From Mesobacillus jeotgali (lineage in GTDB: Bacteria > Bacillota > Bacilli > Bacillales > Cytobacillaceae), in contig NZ_CP109811.1 in the NCBI RefSeq assembly GCF_014856545.2, forward strand, positions 4,768,001 through 4,832,000: DNA of 64,000 bases, in the 5' to 3' direction. Position 1 is the stretch's first letter. Every line of letters starts with the position of its first letter. This document shows, in pieces, positions 9,096 to 18,431 of the stretch. The position numbers and the translations under genes were made by a program. The notes beneath the pieces are model-generated. The model worked only from the letters and a program-made list of their open reading frames with translations. It was not told the DNA's origin and did no database searches.

Positions 9096-9178
9096 ATGGC
9101 AGTGGAGCGGTTTTTTTGTGTTGGTTCCCTAAAGTTAGGTTTTTTGAGGTCAACACCTCCACCGTTATGAATAGTTGG

Positions 9179-9435
9179 GGTTTTCTTGACAGTTTTGAGC
9201 TCTAACACCTGTAACCTGTCACGATAACGAGGTTTTCTTGACAGCTTTGAGCTCTAACACCTGAAACCTGTCACAATAACGGGGTTTTCTTGACAGCTTT
9301 GAGCTCTAGCACCTGTAATCTGTCACAATAACGAGGTTTTCTTGACAGCTTTTAACTCAAGCACCTGTAACCTGTCACAATAACGAACTTTTCTTGACAG
9401 CTTTGACCTCTACTCCTGGAAACCTGTCTGAATGA
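9179..9435. repeat. Five tandem copies of a 52-bp repeat
   Basis: Copies start at 9179, 9231, 9283, 9335 and 9387; the last is shorter and more diverged. Each unit contains TTGACAG and, about 25 bases later, CTGTCA, so every unit can fold into a hairpin, and neighbouring units pair the same way across their junction. A GAGCTC site sits in the loop of the first three. There are no spacers, so this is not a CRISPR array. No coding capacity or T-rich terminator is visible. It lies between the transposon and the mqo terminator. Confidence 0.9.
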
Positions 9436-9447
9436 TAGCTTTAACCC

Positions 9448-9488
9448 AACAAAAAAACCTTCAATCCAACTCGGATCAAAGGTTTTTA
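9448..9488 (-). terminator. Intrinsic terminator of mqo
   Basis: AACCTT.AATCC and GGAT.AAAGGTT form a stem with a T run on the minus-strand side (A7 on the plus strand). T residues also follow on the plus strand, so it may work in both directions. Confidence 0.75.
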
Positions 9489-9518
9489 GTCATCTCTCAG
9501 TCTACTTCCATAGACAAA

Positions 9519-11018
9519 TCAGCTATATACTCTTTCTTTATCACTTAGGCTCAGTATCTCTGCCGTGGATTCATGAATTTCATGGAACAACTCAGGATTG
9601 TCCACTAATGACACTCCATACGAAGGTACCATTTCTTTGATTTTATCTTTCCATTCGAACATTCTCTCTGGGAAGCATTTCTCCAGCACCTCAAGCATGA
9701 CATTAACCGCAGTAGATGCTCCTGGGGATGCTCCTAGCAATGCGGCTACAGAGCCGTCAGAGGCGCTTACAACCTCTGTGCCGAACTGCAGGGTCCCTTT
9801 GCCTGTGTCGGTATCCTTGATGACTTGTACACGCTGTCCTGCGACGACGATACTCCAGTCCTCGCTCTTGGCATTGGGAATGAACTCACGGAGTTCTTCC
9901 ATCCGTTTTTCATGAGAGAGCATTACCTGCTCAATGAGGTACTTAGTTAATGCCATTTCTTTCATGCCTGCAGCCAGCATAGTCACTACATTATTTGGTT
10001 TAACAGAACCAATCAAGTCCAGATTCGAACCTGTTTTCAGGAACTTCGGCGAGAAGCCGGCAAACGGTCCAAACAGCAAGCTCTTTTTGTTATCGATAAA
10101 TCGTGTATCCAAGTGTGGCACAGACATCGGAGGAGCGCCTACCTTGGCTTTTCCGTATACCTTTGCATGGTGCTGCTCGACAACCTCAGGATTGTTGCAT
10201 ACCATGAATAATCCGCTCACCGGGAACCCGCCAATTTGCTTGGATTCTGGAATACCCGTTTTTTGCAGCAGAGGCAGACTGCCGCCTCCACCACCGATAA
10301 AAATGAATTTCGCATAATGGGATTCTGTTCTTCCGCTTTCAAGGTTCTTTACCTTTACTTCCCATGTCCCATCGCTGGCACGTTTGATATCTTTTACACT
10401 ATGTCTATAGTTAATCTCAACGTTCTTACTTTCCAAATGCTCGAACAACATACGAGTTAACGCCCCAAAGTTAACATCTGTTCCTGATTCAATTTTGGTT
10501 GCCGCTATCGGATCATTAGATGTACGGCCCTCCATTACTAAAGGCATCCACTCCTTCAGCTTTGCTGGATCCTCAGAATACTCCATCCCTTGGAACATAG
10601 GTATATCTGAAAGCGCTTTAAATCGTTTTTTCAAAAACTCAACATTTTTTTCCCCTTCTACTAAACTCATATGAGGCAGCGGCCTGATAAAGTCCTGGGG
10701 ATTGCGAATCAAATCGCTCTTTACAAGATGAGACCAGAATTGTCTTGAGATCTGAAACTGCTCATTTACGTTAATTGCTTTGCTAATATCTATTGAACCA
10801 TCCGATTTTTCAGGTGTGTAGTTAAGTTCGCACAATGCGGCATGGCCAGTACCTGCGTTATTCCACTCATTCGAGCTTTCTTCGCCTGCTGAAGCAAGTT
10901 TCTCAAATACCTTGATTTCCCACTCTGGTGCTAACTCTTTCAGTAAGGATCCCAACGTCGCACTCATGACTCCGGCACCAATTAAGATAACGTCTGTTGC
11001 TTTCTGTACGTTGCTCAT
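9519..11018 (-). CDS. mqo: Malate:quinone oxidoreductase
   Basis: A membrane-associated FAD enzyme that oxidises malate to oxaloacetate and reduces quinone. The 499-residue product starts with the FAD motif [14 protein letters not shown] and has the family stretches [33 protein letters not shown] and [14 protein letters not shown] chose the ATG at 11018 over an upstream extension because it follows AAGGAAGGG and starts right before the FAD motif. It is monocistronic, ended by the terminator at 9448-9488. There is no sign of damage. Confidence 0.96.
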   Translation of the reverse strand: MSNVQKATDVILIGAGVMSATLGSLLKELAPEWEIKVFEKLASAGEESSNEWNNAGTGHAALCELNYTPEKSDGSIDISKAINVNEQFQISRQFWSHLVKSDLIRNPQDFIRPLPHMSLVEGEKNVEFLKKRFKALSDIPMFQGMEYSEDPAKLKEWMPLVMEGRTSNDPIAATKIESGTDVNFGALTRMLFEHLESKNVEINYRHSVKDIKRASDGTWEVKVKNLESGRTESHYAKFIFIGGGGGSLPLLQKTGIPESKQIGGFPVSGLFMVCNNPEVVEQHHAKVYGKAKVGAPPMSVPHLDTRFIDNKKSLLFGPFAGFSPKFLKTGSNLDLIGSVKPNNVVTMLAAGMKEMALTKYLIEQVMLSHEKRMEELREFIPNAKSEDWSIVVAGQRVQVIKDTDTGKGTLQFGTEVVSASDGSVAALLGASPGASTAVNVMLEVLEKCFPERMFEWKDKIKEMVPSYGVSLVDNPELFHEIHESTAEILSLSDKERVYS

Positions 11019-11235
11019 TATACCCTTCCTTGTCCATATATTTGAGTAGGCGCGCCAGCATATATACAACTTATGTGCACACCTTGATCGTTCGTTCAAA
11101 CCTTAACATATTCAATTATAATGATTTATAGTTTGAAATTTCTACTATTTACTGATTATTATAAACTATTTTTCCATAGTAAAAAAGTGAGAAGTTGCTA
11201 TATAAGGTTTAAGAATGACATGTCTATATGGGTTT

Positions 11236-11772
11236 TTATAAAATATAGCCCATTTCTATACGTACTTCTTTTTTCACTACATCTTCATTTGAATAAGAGA
11301 TCGTATTGAATCCAATCAAATCGAATCCGCTTTTCATATAAAATTGGATAGCCGGATAATTAGAGGTTTGCGTTTCTAGATTAATCGCCCTTACGCCTAA
11401 CTCAGCTGCTCTTTTCTTAGCCACTTCAATTAAACTTCTGCCAATCCCCTTTTTCTTAAAACGATCATCTACATATAGGTCATGAATTAATAAGGTATTA
11501 TTCCATTCCATGTGTTGTATTACCATAACAGCAGCTTCTTCTTCACCAAACTCCGCCAAATAAACTTCTGACCCTTCCTTATAAGGTTCGAAAATTTCTT
11601 CTTCAAACCTTTTCACAAAAGGAAATTCAAATCTTTCTTCAGCCAATGAGAAGTTCCAACCATTATTCTGTCGTCCTATATGGATTTCATAATATTTTTC
11701 TGACGTATATTTATATACTACTTTTTTCCCTGCAGGAAAGTCTTTTAGATAGATTTGCCGAATCGTTATCAC
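11236..11772 (-). CDS. GNAT family N-acetyltransferase
   Basis: A 178-residue acetyltransferase with the acetyl-CoA loop in the form RFKKKGIGRSLIEVA (near residue 105-120) followed by LETQTSNYPAIQFYMKSGF. The substrate is unknown. The start is GTG behind CAGGAGAAATT. It lies just outside the far junction of the SCC-like element, only 38 bp from the att-like copy, and points the same way as rlmH. Before the insertion it was probably the gene downstream of rlmH, or a relic of an earlier cassette. Confidence 0.88.
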   Translation of the reverse strand: MITIRQIYLKDFPAGKKVVYKYTSEKYYEIHIGRQNNGWNFSLAEERFEFPFVKRFEEEIFEPYKEGSEVYLAEFGEEEAAVMVIQHMEWNNTLLIHDLYVDDRFKKKGIGRSLIEVAKKRAAELGVRAINLETQTSNYPAIQFYMKSGFDLIGFNTISYSNEDVVKKEVRIEMGYIL

Positions 11773-11810
11773 TATAATTTCTCCTGACTTTATTTAAAAA
11801 TCTCACCTAC

Positions 11811-11830
11811 TTATGGTAAGGTTCACCGTG
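11811..11830 (-). repeat. Far attachment-site copy of the SCC-like element
   Basis: Read on the minus strand, GGTGAACCTTACCATAAGTA matches the 3' end of rlmH (GGGGAACCGTACCATAAATA) at 17 of 20 positions in the same orientation. SCC elements leave just such a direct repeat at the end away from rlmH. Confidence 0.75.
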
Positions 11831-11838
11831 GTAGTTTT

Positions 11839-11849
11839 AACGGTAAACT
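11839..11849 (+). repeat. SCC-like element inner inverted repeat, left
   Basis: AACGGTAAACT is the exact reverse complement of 30092-30102, which lies equally close to the other boundary. Confidence 0.75.
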
Positions 11850-11944
11850 AGAAATGGAACAGATAAAGGATTTAAATAACTATCCTGCCCTGTTCCACTA
11901 TAGTTTAAACCAAAAATTCAAGAATTCTTTAAGTCTAGTCATTT

Positions 11945-12517
11945 TTACTTTTCCAGGTCGTTAATGAATCTACGATAAGATTCTTCAAAATTGTAAGAAG
12001 GTAGCTTTCTTTTCCTATTTTTCATTTCAAGCCATATTCTTTCTCCTTCATCCAATAGAATCAACTCTCGAAAGTGAGCTAAACAGAGTATATCATCAGT
12101 AGATATTAGCCCAATATTATTATTATGACAATATGTTTTTACATCGTTTAAATTATTGCTTAGAACTGTACCTTCTTTAAAACGAGCAAGAGACATTGCA
12201 GCTGCTTCCCCTTTCCCAAGAGGCCTGGGGTCGTTGTCGGTTGAAGTTAACTTCAAAAACTCGTTACTCTCATCAGTACCTACCATTATATCTAATATTT
12301 TTATCTTATTATTAGCTATTTCAGTAGATAGTGTTTCAGGAACCCAGGAGTAATTAGAGAATGCTTTCAATTTATCTAATTCTTCTTTTACTTGTCGAGG
12401 TATGTAAATGTTATCTCCAAAAATTGAATATAATACATCTAATCTTCTAGCCCAAATAAATGAACTTATACAATCAGTATCAAAAATAAAAGGAGGAATC
12501 TCTGAAATAGATCTCAT
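11945..12517 (-). CDS. PIN-like domain protein, third gene of an XRE/ImmA trio
   Basis: A 190-residue protein with acidic residues spaced as in PIN nucleases: FDTDCISSF near residue 13, an EE pair in VKEELDKL near 45, GKGEAAAMSLA near 103 and STDDILCL near 140. PIN domains cut RNA in many toxins, but I infer this from pattern only. It overlaps the ImmA/IrrE gene by 4 bp and is thus coupled to it. The trio of XRE repressor, metallopeptidase and PIN-like protein looks like a toxin-antitoxin or stress-switch operon of the mobile element. Confidence 0.7.
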   Translation of the reverse strand: MRSISEIPPFIFDTDCISSFIWARRLDVLYSIFGDNIYIPRQVKEELDKLKAFSNYSWVPETLSTEIANNKIKILDIMVGTDESNEFLKLTSTDNDPRPLGKGEAAAMSLARFKEGTVLSNNLNDVKTYCHNNNIGLISTDDILCLAHFRELILLDEGERIWLEMKNRKRKLPSYNFEESYRRFINDLEK

Positions 12518-13272
12518 TCATTTTCCTCCTCGATCATATCAAAATCACCAAATAACACATCTGCTAATCCAGCCTCTAAAAGTAATTCTTCATACTTAGC
12601 ATCAGAAATCAGACCTTTCTCTAAAGCTACAAGTGCCTTTTCTGCATAATCTGAAATAATTTTCTTTTCATTAGTTGGTAGGTATAAGCTTATATCCTTC
12701 CCTATTTTTAAGGCTTGTTTAATAACACCTGGTTTTAACTCCTGGGCTCTATGATTTGATAAAATTTGCATTTGTTTTAATCTATTTAGCATTGCATGAT
12801 GACTAATGTTAAAATGTTGACCCAATTCAATAACATCATTAATATTTAAGTTTGTAATGTTCGATTCCATTCTATTAATTTGAAAAAGAACTGCTTCATC
12901 TGGAGCTAGTAAGTTTGCCGCAAACATGTCTGCTTTAAATTCAGAGGGCGATCTTTCATCAAATTGTCCCACTTTACATGCCCTTCCGTTTAGCTCAGTA
13001 TCAAATCTAATATGATATAATTCATGTGCTCCAGTGAAAGATTGATGTCCTTTACTCTTTGCTGAATTTATAAATACAATTTCATTCTGTCCATTTCTTA
13101 GAAAAAATCCTGATATATCACTTTCAACAGGTTCGATAATTAAATTTATTCCAGAATCTCTTAAAATTTCTCTTATGTCTATACTACTAAAAGGACTAAT
13201 CCCAAATTCTTTCCTAATATCTGAAGCTTGTTTTTTACATTTAATAATCCAGCTTTGACTCATATTCTTCAC
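12514..13272 (-). CDS. ImmA/IrrE family metallopeptidase
   Basis: The 252-residue protein carries the zinc motif HELYH at residues 83-87 in GAHELYHIRFD, with an acidic third ligand likely in FKADMFAANLLAP, the ImmA/IrrE layout. Such proteases cut XRE-type repressors and thereby switch on mobile elements or stress genes. The XRE gene directly upstream overlaps it by 4 bp and is the likely substrate. The C-terminal 80 residues are helical and not recognised. Confidence 0.88.
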   Translation of the reverse strand: MKNMSQSWIIKCKKQASDIRKEFGISPFSSIDIREILRDSGINLIIEPVESDISGFFLRNGQNEIVFINSAKSKGHQSFTGAHELYHIRFDTELNGRACKVGQFDERSPSEFKADMFAANLLAPDEAVLFQINRMESNITNLNINDVIELGQHFNISHHAMLNRLKQMQILSNHRAQELKPGVIKQALKIGKDISLYLPTNEKKIISDYAEKALVALEKGLISDAKYEELLLEAGLADVLFGDFDMIEEENE

Positions 13273-13619
13273 CTTTTAGATAAAATATTTTCAATCCAGT
13301 TTAGATTTTTTAAAAAAGTGTGCGACCTAGCTAGAATTTCTAAATCTTTATCATCTAGACCACTTGCTCGGAATGCTAATTCCACTGAATTTGAACTTGC
13401 ATCTACTTCACTATTAGATAGAAAATACCCAGTTTCATACCCATATAAATCGGATAATTTATTTAGTGTAACCAAGTCGATCTCTCTAGAACCTGTCTCG
13501 TAATAGGATATTTGTTCACGTTTTACACCTAAGTAACTTGCCACTTTGGATTGAGTCAGGTCACAAGATTCCCTTGCCAATTTTAGTCTTAATCCCAAAT
13601 TAGCGTAAAGAGTTGACAT
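13269..13619 (-). CDS. XRE family transcriptional regulator
   Basis: A 116-residue protein with a Cro/CI-type helix-turn-helix at residues 8-62 (LTQSKVASYLGVKREQISYYETGSRE). The C-terminal part is short and without a known domain. It starts the operon with the ImmA/IrrE protease and the PIN-like gene, and probably represses it and is inactivated by the protease, by analogy with ICEBs1 ImmR/ImmA. Confidence 0.9.
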   Translation of the reverse strand: MSTLYANLGLRLKLARESCDLTQSKVASYLGVKREQISYYETGSREIDLVTLNKLSDLYGYETGYFLSNSEVDASSNSVELAFRASGLDDKDLEILARSHTFLKNLNWIENILSKR

Positions 13620-13777
13620 TCGGATTTCTCTCCTTCAAATAGTTTTTGTTTTTATTATATCTTATGATATTGTAACATATACGTTACAACCAAATAAATA
13701 ATTTTATTTCTAAATGTATTAATAAGCAAGCATAGATGGATTATCTAAAAATCTTTCTACTTCATTTCTAAATTAAT

Positions 13778-13812
13778 AAAAAATACCGTCCATAATTATT
13801 GAACGGTATTTA
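13778..13812 (-). terminator. Terminator of the DndD-like/helicase operon
   Basis: On the minus strand AAATACCGTTC pairs with GGACGGTATTT, followed by more T residues, just after the stop codon of the last gene at 13818. Confidence 0.8.
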
Positions 13813-13817
13813 GTATA

Positions 13818-14159
13818 TTAGATAGTTAATTTTAAGATACTGAAATCGTCTTCTTCCATCTTTTTAGCAATTATCCTAAAACCCTCATTAAAGAGTGATT
13901 CAACTGCTCTATAAGGGGCTGTCACTTCAGGAAAGAGAGCTTGTATTAATGCTTTAATCTCCCCGTCTGCATCAAAACTTCCAACATTCCAGATTGTTTC
14001 TGTACTTTCAGAACCTGTAGGTTTAACATTATTATTTATTGCTACTGACATTGCAAGCTTTGCAATGTCCATACGATCATTAAAAAAGCCACTTTCAAGT
14101 AAAGTCATCATTGTTTTTCTATTTGATTCTGTAAGTCCTATGGTTCGTTTATCTTCCAC
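13818..14159 (-). CDS. Small protein, possibly DndE-like, last gene of the defence-like operon
   Basis: A 113-residue protein starting at GTG behind GGAGGT. The first 50 residues (LTESNRKTMMTLLESGFFNDRMDIAKLAMSVAI, in pieces) recall the small DndE family, which follows dndD in DNA phosphorothioation clusters; the match is weak. It begins 3 bp after the DndD-like ATPase gene, the same order as dndD-dndE. No sulfur-transfer genes are present here, so a classical Dnd function is unlikely. It may be a DNA-binding partner of the ATPase. Confidence 0.7.
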   Translation of the reverse strand: MEDKRTIGLTESNRKTMMTLLESGFFNDRMDIAKLAMSVAINNNVKPTGSESTETIWNVGSFDADGEIKALIQALFPEVTAPYRAVESLFNEGFRIIAKKMEEDDFSILKLTI

Positions 14160-14162
14160 AAA

Positions 14163-16139
14163 CTAGACCTCCAATCTTTTAACTATTTTAGTATGTCTTG
14201 CTGATATTCTTTCGAGTTTATATTCCTTTTTAAGTCCACCTAATAATATTCTTCTTGCAGTTTGCGGCTTTAGTTCTCGTTCATATACTAATAAAGCTAC
14301 CTGGTTGGCCATTATTGGTAATGAAGCAACCACGTTAGTTGTATGAGTATCATCCAATCTTCCAAAAGGCGAGTCCATTATTATTGGTCCTTGAAGCGGT
14401 GCATTTTTCTGCAAAGCTCCCATTAGTGACAAAGCAACAATATGTTCAGCACCTGCAGATCTGATTGGTATAATTTCTCCATCTTCATGTACAATAGTTA
14501 ACCCATAACTCTCATTTATGGAAAGACCAACATATTCATTCTCACTGGTTAAATTGACAAATAGCTCCGAAGCATCTTTTTCTACCTTTTTTCTGAGATT
14601 ATCTCTATAAACAGAAACAGCTTCAGCAAATAGGTTGTATAAATCACCATATAGTTCCCTTCTTTTACGTTCATTTTGAATATCGGCTCCACCCTCTTGG
14701 CTTAACCTTCTTTCTAGCTTCTCAATATCAGCTAGTTTCTCATTAAGGATTTTTTCTTCTTCTTTAATTGCATCTTCAGTTAATGTTGTTTCTTTTATAT
14801 TTTTTTCATAATCGGAACGTTGTGTTCTAATATTCTTTGAATCAATACCTGTAATAGATTCATTAATTTCATCTATCTTATCTTTTTTATTAGCAATTTC
14901 AATTCGGTACTCTTCAATGCTGTCACTTAATTCATTAACAAGATCAGCACTGTTATTTGTTTGAAATGACTTTAAAACTGCATTCATTTGAATTAAACTA
15001 TTTATATCCTCATCTTCTTCGGAATCGTTTATATTATAACTTTCAAATGCTTCCCGTAGCTTCATTTCCGTAGAAGTATCAACTTCTCTGTAACAAGTTG
15101 GGCAAGATCCTTCCTGAATAGCCTTCATTAAATTATTTGCAATTTCTTTAGAAACAGCCATTTTAGTTTGTCGATCTTTAATTTCTTGAATTCTTCCTTC
15201 TAATCCTTCTCTAACTTCAGATATTTTGTTAGATAAACTACCCCTCCATATATTAGACATAACATCCTTAATTCTGAGTTCCTTCTCTTCAAGTTTTTTA
15301 GAAAGTTCCTTAATTTCAGAATCCAATCTATCTCTTTCATCCAAAAGACTTTCTGCTCTTTCAAATCGTCTTAATTCCTCTTCAAGCCCGAGTTTATCAC
15401 CTTTTAACTCCTCTAATAAGACTTTAAGTCTATTTATCTCTGATTGATGATATGAACATTGTTCATTAAGTTCTTCTAAATGAGTACCTAGCTCTCTTGT
15501 CTTTTGATCTTTTTGAGCAGCTTTTGACTCTTGTTTTTGTGCTTCTTGATGCAAATGTTTTAAGTCACCTCGAGCATTTTGGAGAATTGGTACCCCCAAT
15601 ATTCTTTCAATTGCATCCTTGATTTTTTTTCCCATATCACTTTCATCACGAAGAAGATCTTCATATTCTTGTAAAAGCTCTCCATCAAATAGAAAGAATC
15701 TTGAAACCTGTTCTGGCATAACCCTTCCTAGAACTACATCTTTTTCGGTTGGACTTAAAAAATTTCCATCTCTTCTTAAAAATGATTCTTCTTTGTAGTC
15801 ATAATCACCCTTTGGTTCTTTAACCCCTGATCGAGGAATTAATTGTCTTGTTAATTCATAATTTATCCCTTCATGGGTAAAATTTAAGACAACTTTAAAA
15901 CCAAATTCACCTTCAACTCCACTTTCCCAATTACTCATGTCATGTAAAGATACTACTCTAGATCCACGACTAAGAACTTTTCCGAAAAGTGCATATCTAA
16001 AAGCATTCAATAAAGAAGTTTTTCCTCTCATATTCTCTCCATATACAATTGTTACTCCTCCATCTTTAGGAAATTCAATTGTATTTACTTCTTTATAAGG
16101 ACCAAATCTTTCTATATCAATTCTATTTAGTATAAGCAT
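14163..16139 (-). CDS. DndD-like SMC/Rad50-type ATPase with zinc hook
   Basis: A 658-residue ABC ATPase. Walker A is GENMRGKT at 34-41, FLFDGE at 149-154 is a DndD hallmark, long heptad-rich coiled coils flank a Rad50-like zinc hook CPTC at 346-349, the signature-like SAGAEHIVALSL is at 561-572 and Walker B IIMDSP at 586-591. DndD proteins are ATPases or nickases in phosphorothioate systems; relatives occur in other defence operons. Its start overlaps the stop of the 64-residue gene (TAATG), so they are coupled. With the PLD-helicase and the nearby methyltransferase it suggests a DNA-sensing restriction complex. Confidence 0.88.
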   Translation of the reverse strand: MLILNRIDIERFGPYKEVNTIEFPKDGGVTIVYGENMRGKTSLLNAFRYALFGKVLSRGSRVVSLHDMSNWESGVEGEFGFKVVLNFTHEGINYELTRQLIPRSGVKEPKGDYDYKEESFLRRDGNFLSPTEKDVVLGRVMPEQVSRFFLFDGELLQEYEDLLRDESDMGKKIKDAIERILGVPILQNARGDLKHLHQEAQKQESKAAQKDQKTRELGTHLEELNEQCSYHQSEINRLKVLLEELKGDKLGLEEELRRFERAESLLDERDRLDSEIKELSKKLEEKELRIKDVMSNIWRGSLSNKISEVREGLEGRIQEIKDRQTKMAVSKEIANNLMKAIQEGSCPTCYREVDTSTEMKLREAFESYNINDSEEDEDINSLIQMNAVLKSFQTNNSADLVNELSDSIEEYRIEIANKKDKIDEINESITGIDSKNIRTQRSDYEKNIKETTLTEDAIKEEEKILNEKLADIEKLERRLSQEGGADIQNERKRRELYGDLYNLFAEAVSVYRDNLRKKVEKDASELFVNLTSENEYVGLSINESYGLTIVHEDGEIIPIRSAGAEHIVALSLMGALQKNAPLQGPIIMDSPFGRLDDTHTTNVVASLPIMANQVALLVYERELKPQTARRILLGGLKKEYKLERISARHTKIVKRLEV

Positions 16140-16333
16140 TACTCTCCCCCATTTAAGCTTTCTTCTACTACTTTACTAATTTTTTTAAAGATATCTGTTC
16201 TTTCTTCCACTGCCTCTGCTTCTATAAGTAAAATCTTTTCTACAAGGTCTTTTGAGAGATTAGGGTATTTTTCGCTCCTTATCTCTTCAACAGTTTTTAA
16301 CAGATCTTCTATACTATTCTTCATCATCTTCAA
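16139..16333 (-). CDS. Small helical protein between helicase and ATPase genes
   Basis: A 64-residue acidic, all-helical protein (SIEDLLKTVEEIRSEKYP, DLVEKILLIEAEAVEER). It overlaps the helicase gene by 20 bp and its stop overlaps the ATPase start, so it is translated as part of this operon. Size, position and composition suggest a subunit or adaptor of the ATPase. I recall small proteins annotated as associated with a CxC ATPase DNA modification system, but cannot verify that this one belongs to them. Confidence 0.7.
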   Translation of the reverse strand: MKMMKNSIEDLLKTVEEIRSEKYPNLSKDLVEKILLIEAEAVEERTDIFKKISKVVEESLNGGE

Positions 16334-18431
16334 ACCCTTTCTCTGATATTGATTTGTAATCTAATCCGAGATGAAGTAGAATGCGTCTTAACTCATATAT
16401 TGAACTAGGATTTTCTGCACCTTCACCAAATTCTATTGCTCTTGCTATCTCACTTTCAATTAGATTAAGGCTATCATTATCTTGGATTGATCTAATATTT
16501 GGTCTAACAACAACATCATGGATGAAAGATAATAATTTTCCACTGGATCTTCTCAGCACTCTTCCTCTTCGTTGAATGAACTCTCTGGGGTTTTTTGAAG
16601 AAGCTAATATTAATGCATGTGAGACAGCTGGTATATCTACACCTTCATCAAGACATCTAATACTTACTACAATGCCTCCGTTCATCTCAAAAAACTTTAG
16701 TGTTTGTTCTTTGTCACCTTGCATTGAAGAATGATACTCCATTGCATTAAATCCATTAAGATTAAGTGCTGTTAATACATCATTTAATTGTGTTTGTGAG
16801 TCACAATAAACTATCCATCTTTGACCCTCTTGAAAATTCTCAGATATAATTCTAACTGCAATTTCAACTTTTCTTTGAGCAGATTTTATTACACGTGCCC
16901 TCTCAATTAACATATTTTTCAATCTATTTTCTAGATTATTATCCTGTACCTGTTGACTTGAATTAATAGCATAGGCTTTTTTTATTCTATTTGTGATAAG
17001 ATCCCATTGTTCCTGCTCTTGGTCTGTTAATTCAATGCTATGAACAAAGTACATATATCTAGTTAATGCTCTAGATTTAATAGCATCTTGTAAAGTAAAA
17101 GGAGGTGGAATGACTCCATTAAAATAATTAAATATAGCTTGTGTTCCCTCAGGATCTCCCGCTCTTCTTGGTGTAGCACTAAGTCCTAATCTGGGTCCAC
17201 TATTTAATTTGAAGATATTTCTATTTTGATTACTTCCCATTCGATGTACTTCATCCGCTACAATAAATAAATGTTCTCCTTGGCGAATGGAAGCAAGAAA
17301 TTGTTCGCTTGATGCGGTTTGTAACATAGCTATTATTATTCTCGGTTTTGCGCTCTTTTTACTCCATGCTGATAACAAATTATTTTGTTTCCAGCGGGTA
17401 TTGCCTCCGCCACAAAGAAGTACTTGAGGTTCCAGGTCCTCAAAAGTTGTCCTAACTTCTTCTGCCCATTGTTTTAACAGTAATTCACTTGGAACTAATA
17501 TTAAAGGTGTTTCTTCCCTTTGAAGGGAATCTCGGATAGCGCATAATGCAGTAAATGTCTTTCCACTACCAGTGGCATGCTCAAAGATCCCTCGACGACC
17601 AGAGTCTATCCAATCTAATAGGGCTTTCGTTTGGTGGGGCCTTGGTTTTCTTCCACCAGGTTTAATATCGGCTGATAATTGATTTCCCATGTTCAATTCA
17701 GTAACAATTTCATCAACCAATTCTGGCCATTCAGAAGTATCGATATCCTTTAGCAATTCTTGGCGTACTACATCTGGGAAATCAATAACTTCTGTACTTG
17801 TATATTCATCTTTCCAAAGAGAACTGAAATACTTTTTTTCTTCTTCTACTCGTAGTCTATCCCTTTCACCATCCCAAGTAACATAAACGTCCACAGATTC
17901 AATATTTCCATCATTAGCTAATCCACTATAAGTTTCATTCATAGACCCTTTAAAGACCACACTATTATTTTCATTATCAGTAAAAATACCGACCTTATCA
18001 TGGAAAATTCTTTTGTGTCTTGGATCCAGTTTGTCCTTTATAAAGGCAATTTTAATATCAATAATGCCTAAGGCAACTAATGCTGCTAAAACCCTCGCTG
18101 GTTTGTGGAGATAGGGATTTTGAAATAGATCTTTTACCTCTTCTAGCAATTCTGATGTTTGCCTTTCTAGACGTTCGATATAACCTTCTTCAACAGCTTC
18201 TATATCAGCTTTTGAGATTACAGGGGAACAAATAATTCTCATCTTCCCACCATTATTAACAAAGTTCTTTAATGAATTCCAAGCTATAATATAAATAGTA
18301 CTGCTAAAGAAACCAACTGCTCTATCGTAATATTTTGACCGCCCCATTACGGGCAAATAAAATTCAGCAGCAATATCATTATCCCCCTTATGATATGCAG
18401 GAAGTAAACTTAACTCAGATAGATTGCTCAT
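16314..18431 (-). CDS. PLD-nuclease-like domain fused to SF2 helicase
   Basis: A 705-residue protein. The N-terminal about 200 residues look like a phospholipase-D-type nuclease with HDK at 144-146 and GSMNET near 163, though the aspartate sits one residue later than in the usual HxKx4D. The rest is a superfamily 2 helicase: Walker A GSGKT at 288-292, DEVH at 393-396, LSATPRR, and motif VI QRRGRVLR. Such fusions occur in restriction-like and anti-phage systems where DNA is translocated and cut. It overlaps the preceding 178-residue gene by 4 bp and the next by 20 bp. Confidence 0.9.
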   Translation of the reverse strand: MSNLSELSLLPAYHKGDNDIAAEFYLPVMGRSKYYDRAVGFFSSTIYIIAWNSLKNFVNNGGKMRIICSPVISKADIEAVEEGYIERLERQTSELLEEVKDLFQNPYLHKPARVLAALVALGIIDIKIAFIKDKLDPRHKRIFHDKVGIFTDNENNSVVFKGSMNETYSGLANDGNIESVDVYVTWDGERDRLRVEEEKKYFSSLWKDEYTSTEVIDFPDVVRQELLKDIDTSEWPELVDEIVTELNMGNQLSADIKPGGRKPRPHQTKALLDWIDSGRRGIFEHATGSGKTFTALCAIRDSLQREETPLILVPSELLLKQWAEEVRTTFEDLEPQVLLCGGGNTRWKQNNLLSAWSKKSAKPRIIIAMLQTASSEQFLASIRQGEHLFIVADEVHRMGSNQNRNIFKLNSGPRLGLSATPRRAGDPEGTQAIFNYFNGVIPPPFTLQDAIKSRALTRYMYFVHSIELTDQEQEQWDLITNRIKKAYAINSSQQVQDNNLENRLKNMLIERARVIKSAQRKVEIAVRIISENFQEGQRWIVYCDSQTQLNDVLTALNLNGFNAMEYHSSMQGDKEQTLKFFEMNGGIVVSIRCLDEGVDIPAVSHALILASSKNPREFIQRRGRVLRRSSGKLLSFIHDVVVRPNIRSIQDNDSLNLIESEIARAIEFGEGAENPSSIYELRRILLHLGLDYKSISEKGFEDDEE

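Larger units (their letters stand above)
5798..9117 (+). terminator. ahpCF intrinsic terminator, split by a transposon
   Basis: The left arm (5798-5810) and the right arm plus T7 tract (9098-9117) of one terminator flank the inserted element. Removing the transposon and one copy of the 6-bp duplication restores a 13-bp stem (CCGCT.../...AGCGG, some G-U pairs), a loop of AGAAT and seven T residues. With the insertion the arms are 3.3 kb apart and should no longer work as a terminator. Confidence 0.75.

Noticed and set aside
8939..9208. An 89-codon minus-strand frame over the transposon right end
   Set aside because: It covers the end repeats and the split terminator and has no start signal; its sequence is explained by those elements.
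9179..9435. CRISPR array
   Set aside because: The 52-bp units follow each other without spacers, differ from one another at several positions, and no cas genes are nearby.
13818..16139. A classical Dnd phosphorothioation locus
   Set aside because: Only DndD-like and possibly DndE-like proteins are present; there is no DndA/IscS, DndB, DndC or DndFGH nearby.
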